NCBI GenBank assembly: GCA_003021045.1
Contig: PXRN01000024.1
Location: forward strand, 1 to 64,000
Source: Halobacteriales archaeon QS_4_69_34
Lineage (GTDB): Archaea > Halobacteriota > Halobacteria > Halobacteriales > Halococcaceae
Direction of reading: 5' to 3'
Length of the DNA: 64,000 bases
Shown: in pieces, positions 8,708-16,736 of the stretch
Layout of the letters: the number at the start of each line of letters is the position of its first letter
Numbering within the stretch: position 1 is the first letter of the stretch
Notes under the pieces: generated by a model
The model's database searches: none
What the model was told of the DNA's origin: nothing
Seen by the model: only the letters and a program-made list of their open reading frames with translations
Position numbers and translations under genes: made by a program

Positions 8708-9094
8708 TCAATCCTGGCAGCACGCGCCGACGTGGTCGCCGAAGTCGATGGCGAGTCCCGCCGAGACGGCCTCGTTGATGCGTTCGAGCCGGGCTTCGAG
8801 GTCGTTCTGGGCGTCGAGGTACTCGGCCATCACAGGCACCTCGTGGAGGCTTTCCTGTGCGCGCTGGAGGTCGCGGAGGTCCTCCTGCGTGGCGTCGCCG
8901 GTCTGCCGTGCGAGCATGAACTCCTCTCTGGTCCGCTCGAACGCCTGCACCTTCTCCTGTGCGGCCTCGCTGCGCTCGACTGCCCGTTTGGCCTCGACGA
9001 AGCGCTCGTACTCGGGGAGGTCGGCGATCGCCCTGCCGAGATCGCTGCCGAGTTCGTCTTCGACGTCCATGCCGGCGGCCGTTTCGGTGCTCAT
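8708..9094 (-). CDS. YlbF/YmcA family protein
   Basis: A 128-aa all-helical, highly charged protein starting 'MSTETAAGMDVEDELGSDLG'. The central helices ('LPEYERFVEAKRAVERSEAA' and 'AEYLDAQNDLEARLERINEA') match the YlbF/YmcA (Com_YlbF) family, which in Bacillus forms an RNA-processing/regulatory complex with YaaT. The C-terminus 'GDHVGACCQD' carries adjacent cysteines that could bind metal or an iron-sulfur cluster, as reported for some members. The archaeal role is unknown. A TATA-like box lies about 27 nt upstream. Confidence 0.8.
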   Translation of the reverse strand: MSTETAAGMDVEDELGSDLGRAIADLPEYERFVEAKRAVERSEAAQEKVQAFERTREEFMLARQTGDATQEDLRDLQRAQESLHEVPVMAEYLDAQNDLEARLERINEAVSAGLAIDFGDHVGACCQD

Positions 9095-9201
9095 GGCCCT
9101 ACTGGGAGTCGGAGCCGCTTAGGCCTACCGGCGGTCCCGGTCCTCGCCGCTTCGTGTACGCCGTTGGGGCCTCCGCCGAGCGCTCCCGTGCCCGATCGCT
9201 C

Positions 9202-9867
9202 TCAGTCGAGCCGCGCCTCGACGAACGCGACCACGTCCGCGAGCTCGTCGGGGCCGATCCCGTGGGCCGATCCGTAGGTGCCCGCCTCGACGGCACAGCC
9301 GAGCTCGCGCAGGCGCTCGGCGGCGGCCGCGGCCCGGTCGGCGGGGATCACCTGATCGGCCGACCCCGCGCCGACGAACACCGGGGTGCCCGCGATCCCC
9401 GCGGGGTCGCGGTCGGCGTGCGAGTCGGCGAGGTAGCCATGCAGCGCGACGACCCATGCATACTGCTCGGGCGCGGCGAGCAGCAATGAGAGGCTCGTGA
9501 TCGCGCCCTGACTGAACCCCAGCAGGCCCACCCGCTCGGGATCGAGGTCGTAGCCCTCGATCGCGGCCGCGACCGACTCGCTGACGAGATCGAGGCTGCG
9601 CTCGAACTCGCCGACGTGGGGCTGGCTCGATTCGAGGCCGCCGCCCGAGAGATCGAGCTCGTACCAGGTGTAGCCGCCCATCAGGCGGTCCGGCGCACGG
9701 AGGCTGACGACGTGTAGCTCCTCGGGGAGCCGCTCGGCGACCGGAAGCAGATCCCGCTCGTCCGCACCCCGGCCGTGGAGGACGAACACCGCCGGTGCTC
9801 GTCCCTCCGTAGCGGCCCGCGGTTCGACGTGCTCGTACTCCAGGGGAAGGTCGACGCGTTCGGCCAT
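9202..9867 (-). CDS. Alpha/beta hydrolase, phospholipase/carboxylesterase type
   Basis: A 221-aa protein from ATG 9867 ('MAERVDLPLEYEHVEPRAA'). It has the alpha/beta-hydrolase order of motifs: oxyanion 'LHGRGADERDL' (about residue 27), nucleophile elbow 'GFSQG' (Ser about 111), acid 'ADQVIP' (Asp about 166) and 'SAHGIG' with the catalytic His (about 199). The family hydrolyses short acyl esters or lysophospholipids; the physiological substrate here is unknown. No signal peptide, so cytoplasmic. Longer in-frame starts upstream are Arg/Pro-rich and were not used. A TATA-like 'ggattgaaac' sits about 27 nt before the ATG. Confidence 0.85.
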   Translation of the reverse strand: MAERVDLPLEYEHVEPRAATEGRAPAVFVLHGRGADERDLLPVAERLPEELHVVSLRAPDRLMGGYTWYELDLSGGGLESSQPHVGEFERSLDLVSESVAAAIEGYDLDPERVGLLGFSQGAITSLSLLLAAPEQYAWVVALHGYLADSHADRDPAGIAGTPVFVGAGSADQVIPADRAAAAAERLRELGCAVEAGTYGSAHGIGPDELADVVAFVEARLD

Positions 9868-9964
9868 ACGTCGGGTACCGCGGCCGGCGGTTTCAATCCC
9901 CGCGTAACGCGGTCGGGTGCCGATGGGACGAACGGCGCACGGAGGAGGGGAGACGGTTCGGACG

Positions 9965-10125
9965 GGCCGGCGGTGCGGTCGGCGCGGCGGACGCACCGCG
10001 GGTGTGGTCGCGGTACGGGCGCGGTTTCCCACACACCGGCACTCGCGGTACTCGCTACGCCGCTCGGCTCGATATACGCGGTCCTCGACACGTCGCTCGA
10101 CGCGGCACTCTCCGTCCCGCTCGCC
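9965..10125 (-). repeat. Dispersed intergenic repeat, reverse copy
   Basis: On the minus strand the blocks 'gccgagcgg', 'taccgcgagtgccgg' and 'ggaaaccgcgcc', then 'taccgcgaccac', follow the same order as the copy at 51500-51690. Similarity is degenerate, judged by eye. Confidence 0.4.
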
Positions 10126-10309
10126 CGCTCTCGTCTCGCTCACATCCGTCCGTGCGTGATAGCCAAGCGAGACTCAGGTCACGTCCGATCGCTCACGCGA
10201 AACACCGTCGTTTCGCTTCGCCCCAGACGAGCGCCGCCTCGTCCCGCTCGGCGACGCACCGTCGTGTCGCGTCGCTCGCAACGAGCGTCGCCCCGCTCGA
10301 CGAAGCACC

Positions 10310-10321
10310 GAGATTAAACGC
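10310..10321 (+). promoter_or_regulatory. dph2 promoter
   Basis: TATA-like 'gagattaaac' about 27 nt before the ATG at 10343, consistent with leaderless expression. Confidence 0.5.
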
Positions 10322-10342
10322 GCCGAGCCGGTACGCGGACCA

Positions 10343-11392
10343 ATGAGCCACGAGACGGCGGTCTCGGAGGGCGACCTCACGCGCACGGGGATGGCCCTCA
10401 AGCACGACCGCGAGTGGGACTACGAGCTCGATCGCATCGTCACGGCCGTCGCGGAGCGCGACGCGAGCACGGTGGGCCTCCAGTTCCCCGAGGGGCTCAA
10501 GCGCCGCGGTCCCGCCGTCGTCGACGACCTCCGCGACCGCCTGCCCGCCGACGTCACCGCGATGCTGTCGGGCCAGCCCTGTTACGGGGCCTGTGACCTC
10601 GACACCTATCTCATGCGCCGCACCGACGTCTTCGTCCACTTCGGGCACAGCCCGATGAAAGAATCCGAGAAGATCATCTACGTGCCCCTCTTCTCGAACG
10701 TCGCGGTCGAGCCGATCCTGACCGACGCGCTCGACGAGCTCGCCGACCCCGGGGACGATCCGGACGTGGGTCTCGTGACGACGGCCCAGCACATGAACCG
10801 GTTCGAGGCCATGCACGCGTGGCTCGAAGCCCGGGGCTTCGAGGTTCACACCCGTCGCGGCGACGACAGGCTCACCCACGAGGGACAGGTGCTGGGCTGT
10901 AACTACGCCGCCGCGGACATCGACGCCGAGCAGGTGCTGTACGTCGGCGGCGGGAAGTTCCACCCGCTCGGGCTGGCGATGGAACACCCCGACAAGCGGG
11001 TGGTGATCGCCGACCCGGTGAACAACGCCGTCTCGGTCGCCGACGCCGAACAGTTCCTGAGACAGCGCTACGCGACCGTCCACAAGGCGATGAGCGCCGA
11101 GCAGTGGGGCGTGATCTTCTGTACGAAGATCGGCCAGGGCCGCTGGGAGCAGGCGGAGGCGATCGTCGCCGAGAACGACGACGCCTACCTCATCACGATG
11201 GACGAGGTCACGCCCGACCGGCTGCGGAACTTCGATATGGATGCGTTCGTCAACACCGGCTGTCCGCGGATCACGACCGACGACGGCCCGCAGTTCCACA
11301 AGCCGATGCTGACGCCGGGCGAGTACGAGATCGCCGTCGGCAACGAGCCCCTCGAAGACCTCTCGTTCGACACCTTCCACGGGACGTGGTGA
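10343..11392 (+). CDS. dph2: Diphthamide biosynthesis radical enzyme Dph2
   Basis: A 349-aa protein of the archaeal Dph1/Dph2 family. It transfers the 3-amino-3-carboxypropyl group of S-adenosylmethionine to a histidine of elongation factor 2, the first step of diphthamide synthesis, using a [4Fe-4S] cluster held by three cysteines from three domains. Cysteines fitting this are in 'SGQPCYGACD' (about residue 80), 'LGCNYA' (about 184) and 'NTGCPRI' (about 305). 'VGLQFPEGLKRR' near the N-terminus is also typical. Archaeal Dph2 works as a homodimer, and full length is normal. ATG 10343 is supported by its promoter; ATG 10391 is an alternative. Confidence 0.93.
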   Translation: MSHETAVSEGDLTRTGMALKHDREWDYELDRIVTAVAERDASTVGLQFPEGLKRRGPAVVDDLRDRLPADVTAMLSGQPCYGACDLDTYLMRRTDVFVHFGHSPMKESEKIIYVPLFSNVAVEPILTDALDELADPGDDPDVGLVTTAQHMNRFEAMHAWLEARGFEVHTRRGDDRLTHEGQVLGCNYAAADIDAEQVLYVGGGKFHPLGLAMEHPDKRVVIADPVNNAVSVADAEQFLRQRYATVHKAMSAEQWGVIFCTKIGQGRWEQAEAIVAENDDAYLITMDEVTPDRLRNFDMDAFVNTGCPRITTDDGPQFHKPMLTPGEYEIAVGNEPLEDLSFDTFHGTW

Positions 11393-11482
11393 GTCGCCCC
11401 CGACGGCCTATCGTCGACAGCCATCCGCTCTGTCGACGCTTTCCTCGACGCAGTTCGGCCGCCGGCGGTAGTCACAGCGTTG

Positions 11483-12205
11483 ATGAACCGACCCCGCGAA
11501 ACGCGGTCGATGACACCCGACCCCGAACGACCGCCCGCCTCGCGGCCGGGGCGAACGGTCGTGGCTGTGCTCGCACTGCTCGTGCTCGCGTCGGTCGCGC
11601 TCGCCGCCCTCCCCGCCGGCGGGGCCGGCTCCGTGGTATCACAGGCGACGGCGGCCGGCAACGCCACGGTAGAGCTCGCGCCCGCGAACGCGAGCGTGGC
11701 ACCGAACGAGACCGCGACCTTCGAGGTCAGGGTGGCGGACGCCGACGGAAGGGTCGCGGCCTACGACGTGGCGATCGAGCTCGCGGACCCGGACGTAGCG
11801 TCGATCACCGGGGTCGCGCCGGCCGGCGACCCGGGAATCTCGAACGCCACGGTCGCGCCGGACAACGCCTCGGCGGCCGTCGTCGCCGCGCTGGCGAACG
11901 CCTCCCGGACGGGGCCGACGACGATCGCATCGGTGACCGTCGCCGGCGTCGAGCCGGGCACCACCCGGCTCTCGCTTTCGGTCCCCGCGCTCGGCAACGC
12001 GAGCGGCGCTCCTTACCGCGTGGCCGAGACCGACGGCGCGTCGCTGGTCGTTGAGGACGCCGGCGCGACCGGCACACCGCCCGCGACCGCGGCCGACTCG
12101 ACCACGGCGGGGTCGGCGACAACGACGGGGTCGGGCCCCGGGTTCGGCGTCGCCACCGTGCTCGGTGGATTCCTCGCCGTATTCGCCCTCTCGCGGCGCG
12201 GATAG
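11483..12205 (+). CDS. PGF-CTERM surface protein with cohesin-like domain
   Basis: A 240-aa exported protein. A basic N-terminus and a hydrophobic segment (about residues 25-45) form a signal/anchor. The middle (about 60-185) is an Ala/Val/Thr-rich beta domain with 'ATFEVRVADADGRVAAYDVA', resembling cohesin/dockerin-type surface modules. A Thr/Ala/Gly-rich stalk follows, then 'GSGPGFGVATVLGGFLAVF' and 'SRRG': the PGF-CTERM tripartite signal recognised by archaeosortase A for cell-surface anchoring. Many Asn-X-Thr/Ser sites suggest N-glycosylation. ATG 11510 is a plausible alternative start. The biological role is unknown. Confidence 0.8.
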   Translation: MNRPRETRSMTPDPERPPASRPGRTVVAVLALLVLASVALAALPAGGAGSVVSQATAAGNATVELAPANASVAPNETATFEVRVADADGRVAAYDVAIELADPDVASITGVAPAGDPGISNATVAPDNASAAVVAALANASRTGPTTIASVTVAGVEPGTTRLSLSVPALGNASGAPYRVAETDGASLVVEDAGATGTPPATAADSTTAGSATTTGSGPGFGVATVLGGFLAVFALSRRG

Positions 12206-12365
12206 GCGAGCCGTCGGTCCCGAGGTCCAGAACGGGGCCGAAACCGGACGAACGAACTGAGAGGAGAGAAGAGACGACAAGAGGGCGGCGAGGGCACGGG
12301 GACGGTACGTGTCGGAGCGTCGCGCGGAGGGCCGCGCCGAGAGCTTCGGCGACCGCAGCCGGGAA

Positions 12366-12375
12366 GCGCTTATCG
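12366..12375 (+). promoter_or_regulatory. Promoter of the METTL5-like gene
   Basis: TATA-like 'gcgcttatcg' about 27 nt before ATG 12398. Confidence 0.45.
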
Positions 12376-12397
12376 ATCCACGGGCCCAGCGACGCCC

Positions 12398-13135
12398 ATG
12401 AGTGCCAACGCACTCGCCCGACAGCTCGCGGTAGTTGCGGGCTTCGAGAGCCCTCGCGCCTCCCTCGAACAGTACCCCACACCGCCGGCGCTGGCGGCCC
12501 GCCTGATCCACGCCGCCGACCTCCAAGGCGACGTCGCCGGGCGGCTCGTCGTCGACCTCGGGACCGGCACCGGAATGTTCGCGCTCGGGGCCGCGCTCCG
12601 CGGACCGGCGGCCGTGGTCGGGATCGACGTCGATCCCGCGCCGCTCGGAACCGCCCGCGAGAACGAGCGCCGCGTCGGCACGACCACGCCGATCTCGTGG
12701 GTCCGCGCCGACGCGACGCGCGCGCCGCTGCGATCGGCTGCCGACGCCGACAGTAGAGCAACGAGCGCCGGGGCCGACGGCGGTGGTTCGGCCGAAGGGA
12801 CGGTCACGAGTTCGACCCTGGACGGAACGGAGGCCCCCGGCCGACCGCCGATCACCGTCGTAATGAACCCGCCCTTCGGGGCGCAGGACGGCAGCGAGCA
12901 CGCCGACCGGGGGTTTCTCGCCACGGCGGCCCGCGTCGCGGACGTCTCCTACTCGGTCCACAACGCGGGGAGCCGGGAGTTCGTCGAGCGCTTCGCCGCC
13001 GACAACGGCGGCCGGATCGAGCGCGCGTTCCGGGCCGAACTCGACCTGCCACGCCAGTTCGAGTTCCACGAGGCCGGCTCGCGAACCGTCGCCGCCGAGG
13101 TCTTCCGCATCGAGTGGAAAAAGTCAGAAGACTGA
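12398..13135 (+). CDS. METTL5-family N6-adenine methyltransferase
   Basis: A 245-aa class I SAM-dependent methyltransferase. Seen: an N-terminal 'LEQYPTPPALAARLIHAA', SAM-binding 'VVDLGTGTGMFALGA' (about 49-63), acidic 'GIDVDP' (about 74) and the catalytic 'VVMNPPFGAQ' (Asn-Pro-Pro-Phe, about 151), typical of N6-adenine transfer. Archaeal METTL5 homologues methylate an adenine in small-subunit rRNA, the likely role here. A Ser/Thr/Ala/Gly-rich insertion (about residues 112-148) interrupts the fold between the SAM pocket and the NPPF motif, and is probably a disordered surface loop. The end 'FEFHEAGSRTVAAEVFRIEW' is conserved in the family. Confidence 0.88.
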   Translation: MSANALARQLAVVAGFESPRASLEQYPTPPALAARLIHAADLQGDVAGRLVVDLGTGTGMFALGAALRGPAAVVGIDVDPAPLGTARENERRVGTTTPISWVRADATRAPLRSAADADSRATSAGADGGGSAEGTVTSSTLDGTEAPGRPPITVVMNPPFGAQDGSEHADRGFLATAARVADVSYSVHNAGSREFVERFAADNGGRIERAFRAELDLPRQFEFHEAGSRTVAAEVFRIEWKKSED

Positions 13136-13713
13136 CTTGATCGTCACGCGGGCGGGGCGAGTGCAACGCGGCAGACGACGGAGGCGTTCGTCCGAATTCC
13201 GGCGCGGTGACGAACCGGAGGTTGCGGAGTCCGAAGCGTCGACGGGCTGTGATGTCGGTTGCGAGAGGCGTGGTACGGACCGGGAACGCCGATGGATGCG
13301 AGCGGCCACCCTCCGTGACGTCCGGCGACGCGTCGTACGCGCATACCCCGCCGCGGCCGAGTCGCGTTCGGACGAGGCCGGGGCCGATCCGAGAACGGGC
13401 TATGAGCGTCGAACCGAGCGAGGCAGTGACGGCCGCGAACGCCGGCAGACACGAGAGACCGACCCCCCGCGACCGTGCCGCGACCGCGACCACACGGCCC
13501 ACACCTCCCCGGCCGATTCGCGCCGCTCGGGCGCTCGGCTACACCCACCACGGCCACAACGGCACCGCAGCCCCGCGTCCGTGCCCTCATCGCTCACACG
13601 AGCGGCGCGCCTCTACACCACGGTGTGTCCGTCACGCCCGCCGCGCGCCGACCGTTCCGCACCGCTCGATCCACCTGCGTTCCGACCGTCGGGGCGGCCC
13701 GTGCCGGGAGCGC
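13136..13713. other. Intergenic region with repeat copy 2
   Basis: 578 nt between convergent genes. No convincing protein. The central part is the dispersed repeat copy at 13411-13605. Confidence 0.45.
13411..13605 (+). repeat. Dispersed intergenic repeat, copy 2
   Basis: Blocks 'accgagcgaggcagtgacgg', 'ccgcgaacgccg', 'cacgagagaccg' (13451-13461 region), 'ccgcgaccg' twice, and the tail 'ctcatcgctcacacgag' occur in the same order as in the copies at 6921-7090 and 51500-51690. Confidence 0.5.
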
Positions 13714-15624
13714 TCAGCGACGGGTCTCGCGCGCCGCGATCCGCACGCGGGTGTCGTTCGTCGCCGCGAACAGGCTCTCGTTACGGACACCGAACGTGAT
13801 GCCGGCCGCGGTGAGGGTCTCGTTCGCGGCCGGGACCGGCACGCGGGCGAGCGTCGCGTTCGCGCGCGCGGCGACGATCGTGAAGTTCGCCCCGCGGGGA
13901 TCGATCGAGACGTTCCGGCCGTCGATCGTCGCCCCCGTGTCGATCGGCTCCGAGGTGTAGGCCAGTCGTTTCGGACCGTCGGACGAATCGAGGGTGACCC
14001 GGTAGGCGGTCTCCTCGCCGGCCGTCCACCCCGAGCGATCGGCCCAGACCGACGCACGCCAGCCGACCCCGCCGAGCCGGACCGAGCGCGCCCCGGAGAA
14101 GGCGAGCCGGTCGGCCGAGATTGCGGTCGTCCAGAGGTGACGGCGCTCGTTCACGACGATCACGCCGCTGGTGTTCACCCGCGTGGTCTCGCCGAACGCG
14201 GCGACGTCGATCGCCGAGACCAGCCGGTTGGTGACGTTCTCCGCGTAGGCGACGGTGTACTCGCGCACCGAGACGGTCCCGGCGGTCGCGCCGACCGTGG
14301 CCGGGGCGACGCCAGTTGCGTCGGTCGCGTTCGTGGAGCCGGTCGCGTTGACGACGCCGGGTGCGTCGGTGGCGTTGGTCGCGTTCGCGGCGGCGCTGCC
14401 CCCGAGTGCGGCGTCGATGCCCGTCCCGTCGACGGTCGTCAGGTTCACCGGGATCGCCGGGCCGGCGAGTGCCGCGAGTGCGAGCGCGAGCACTACCGCG
14501 GCGGCTACCCGCCGGCGGGCGGCGAACGGCGATCGGAGGCCGCGTCCGAGTCGCAACAGCCCGGCGACGCCGCCGACGAACGCCGAGAGCGGTCCCGCCG
14601 GCCGGTCGGCGTCGGTCCGAAGACGGCCCGCCGTGTGCTGGAGGCGTTTCGCCGCGCCGTCCCACGCGCGCAGCGCGCGTGCGGAAACCGGCCGGTCGGA
14701 GGCGGCGACGCTCGCGGCGACCAGCACCGCGAGCGCGAGGACGAGCACGGCCCCGAGCGCGCGGTAGAGCACGAACTGCTCGCCGCCGCGGAACCAGTAG
14801 ACCGCCCACAGCGACTGTCCGACGGCGAAGACGAGGACGCCGAGCCAGAGCCGTAGTGCCGGCGGGCGAACGCCCCGTCTGCGGACGAGCGCCGCGCCGA
14901 GGAGCGCGCCACCGAGGAGACCGATGGCGTGGCCCTGAATGGCGATTTCGGCCCACCACGGCGAGCCGAAGCCGGGGGCCGCCCGCGCCGTCGTGATCGG
15001 GTTCCCGAGAGCCGTGTAGAACAGCTGGAGCACCTCGCCGGCGGCGAGCGCGACGACGGTGGCGAGCGGGTAACGCACCAGCGCGAACCCCGCGAACGCG
15101 AAGACGACCCCCGAGAAACCGATCACGGGGCCGATGGCGAACAGGCTCGTGAACAGGCCGACGGCGATCGCCGCGGCCGGGACCGCGAGAACCCGAGCGA
15201 GGGGGTTCGTCCGGAGCGAGGAGAACGACGTAGAGCCCCGCTCGGCCGGGAAGTGTCCCCACGCGAACTCCGCGAGCGCTCCGAGCGCGAGCGTCCCGAT
15301 GAGGTTGCCGATCAGGTGCCCCGCGCCGGTGTGGGAGAACGGTGCGGTCACGACCCCGAGCGGATAGAGATACGACCACGACCGGAAGGGGATCGTTACC
15401 GGCCGGTACCAGTGGTTCCATCCCCCCTGCACGAACAGGTAGACCGAAAGGACGAAGCCCACCGTCAGGAGCGTCCCCCACGGGACGCCGAGCACGAAGC
15501 GCGTCCGCAGGGTGGCTCCCCACCGTCCGCCCGGACGGTCGAGTCGCCACACGGCCAACAGCGAGGCGGCGACCGCCGTGATGAGCGCGAGCTGCCACAC
15601 CGGAACACCCGACAGCACACCCAT
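13714..15624 (-). CDS. Rhomboid-family intramembrane serine protease with large extracellular tail
   Basis: A 636-aa membrane protein from ATG 15624. The N-terminal half (about residues 1-300) is a rhomboid core: 'FSHTGAGHLIGNLIG' with the His/Asn before helix 2, the catalytic serine in 'VIGFSGVVFA' (about 165) and the catalytic histidine in 'AIQGHAIGLLGG' (about 230). After further helices, a segment near residue 390 leads into an Asn/Thr/Ala-rich linker with many glycosylation sequons and a roughly 200-residue beta-rich C-terminal domain, probably outside the cell. Rhomboids cleave transmembrane substrates. The extra domain is much larger than in minimal archaeal rhomboids and may recruit substrates. 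Confidence 0.85.
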   Translation of the reverse strand: MGVLSGVPVWQLALITAVAASLLAVWRLDRPGGRWGATLRTRFVLGVPWGTLLTVGFVLSVYLFVQGGWNHWYRPVTIPFRSWSYLYPLGVVTAPFSHTGAGHLIGNLIGTLALGALAEFAWGHFPAERGSTSFSSLRTNPLARVLAVPAAAIAVGLFTSLFAIGPVIGFSGVVFAFAGFALVRYPLATVVALAAGEVLQLFYTALGNPITTARAAPGFGSPWWAEIAIQGHAIGLLGGALLGAALVRRRGVRPPALRLWLGVLVFAVGQSLWAVYWFRGGEQFVLYRALGAVLVLALAVLVAASVAASDRPVSARALRAWDGAAKRLQHTAGRLRTDADRPAGPLSAFVGGVAGLLRLGRGLRSPFAARRRVAAAVVLALALAALAGPAIPVNLTTVDGTGIDAALGGSAAANATNATDAPGVVNATGSTNATDATGVAPATVGATAGTVSVREYTVAYAENVTNRLVSAIDVAAFGETTRVNTSGVIVVNERRHLWTTAISADRLAFSGARSVRLGGVGWRASVWADRSGWTAGEETAYRVTLDSSDGPKRLAYTSEPIDTGATIDGRNVSIDPRGANFTIVAARANATLARVPVPAANETLTAAGITFGVRNESLFAATNDTRVRIAARETRR

Positions 15625-15760
15625 TGTCCGTTCTCCGGGCCGGGGCGGTTTCACTCTGTCGCGTGCTCACGACGATCACACCGACTCCCCTGCTGGACCG
15701 CGAGAGAAAAGAGGCGGCAGGTACAGGCACGGGGCCGAGCCCGTCCGGCGAGCGCGGCAC

Positions 15761-16039
15761 TCAGAGCTTGGACTCGGCGTCGTCGGCCAGCTCGCGCATC
15801 CGCTTGCCGATCCGGCCGGCGTCGGAGAACTCGTCGTCGCTCATCGCGTTGGCGAGCGCGTTGCCGAGGACGAACACGGCGTGTTTGTGTTCGCTCTTCG
15901 ATTTGTGGACGTCGTCGGGCGTGACGTCCAGCCCGCGGTAGGGCTCGAACCGTGCCGCGTTGACGTCCTCGCGGTCGCTGAAGTATTCCATGATCGTCAC
16001 GAGCTGGGCGTGGAGTTCGAGCAGCTCCTCTTTGTGCAT
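15761..16039 (-). CDS. UPF0058 family protein
   Basis: A 92-aa helical acidic protein from ATG 16039 ('MHKEELLELHAQLVTIMEYF'). It matches the archaeal UPF0058 family, with conserved 'DVHKSKSEHKHAVFVLGNAL'. Its function is unknown. Family length is about 90 residues, so it is complete. A TATA-like 'agattgaaac' on the minus strand, about 27 nt upstream, supports this start rather than the longer frame to 16159. Confidence 0.85.
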   Translation of the reverse strand: MHKEELLELHAQLVTIMEYFSDREDVNAARFEPYRGLDVTPDDVHKSKSEHKHAVFVLGNALANAMSDDEFSDAGRIGKRMRELADDAESKL

Positions 16040-16136
16040 GCGCGATCTAAAGTGGCTCGGGGTTTCAATCTGGCGGCGGTTCGGGCGTCGACGGGAAGTG
16101 ATCCGGCGAGGACCGGCGACCGCGGAGAGGCGAGTC

Positions 16137-16355
16137 TCAGAAGACGTATTCGTCCTCATGGCCCATCATACCGTCGTCCTCCAGCCCGCCCGGCTCGTCG
16201 TCGTCCTCCATCGGACCGCTCGTCTTGTACGCCTTCAGCCCCGTCGAGAGCAGCTCCTCGACGGCCTCCTCTCGGTTGAGGAACTCCCCCTGCTCGACCA
16301 TCTGAGCGACCTGCATCTCGAGGTGTTCCGGGATCGTGAGTTCTATTTTGGCCAT
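16137..16355 (-). CDS. Ribbon-helix-helix DNA-binding protein
   Basis: A 72-aa protein from ATG 16355. The first ~45 residues ('MAKIELTIPEHLEMQVAQMV', then 'GEFLNREEAVEELLSTGLKA') form a ribbon-helix-helix (CopG/MetJ-like) domain: a beta strand for the DNA groove followed by two helices. The C-terminus is an acidic Met/Asp/Glu tail. Such small proteins act as dimeric transcription regulators or antitoxins; no toxin partner is adjacent. A clear TATA-like 'gagttaaatg' lies about 31 nt upstream. Confidence 0.75.
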   Translation of the reverse strand: MAKIELTIPEHLEMQVAQMVEQGEFLNREEAVEELLSTGLKAYKTSGPMEDDDEPGGLEDDGMMGHEDEYVF

Positions 16356-16736
16356 TCGAGCGCTCCCGCTTTCGCCAGAGGGGCATTTAACTCTGACGGG
16401 AAAAACACTACGCGCTCGCCGCAACTATCTTTTCGATCGGCGAAACAGCGTTTCTCGATCCACGCCGATCCCCGTCCGACGGCCGATCGGGCCCGGCTGG
16501 GCCGCTCTACTGCCCCGACGAGGGCGGCCGGACCCTGCGAGCGGAGAGTGTCGGTCGCGGTCCGGCGACGTGTCGTGTGTTCTGCCGGCCGCCGTGGCGG
16601 TGTTCAAGCGAAGAGTGGGGCGCGGTGATCTCGCGGCCCTCGATGGCAAATCACCGGCCTCGTCGGACGTACCGACCGAATCGGCTCACCCGACCTCCCG
16701 GCGCGAGGGAACTTTAGTACTCGCGCCGGGGAGGAG
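16356..16736. other. Intergenic region, nothing recognised beyond a promoter
   Basis: Apart from the promoter at 16383-16393, I see no gene or structured RNA. Confidence 0.4.
16383..16393 (-). promoter_or_regulatory. Promoter of the ribbon-helix-helix gene
   Basis: The minus strand reads 'gagttaaatgc', centred about 31 nt before ATG 16355. Confidence 0.5.

Larger units (their letters stand above)
9868..10342. other. Divergent intergenic region with a reverse repeat copy
   Basis: Non-coding by appearance. It includes the reverse-oriented repeat copy (9965-10125) and the dph2 promoter. Confidence 0.4.

Noticed and set aside
13207-15924. Long plus-strand frames opposite the rhomboid gene
   Set aside because: Arg/Pro-rich antisense translations; the minus strand carries the rhomboid motifs.
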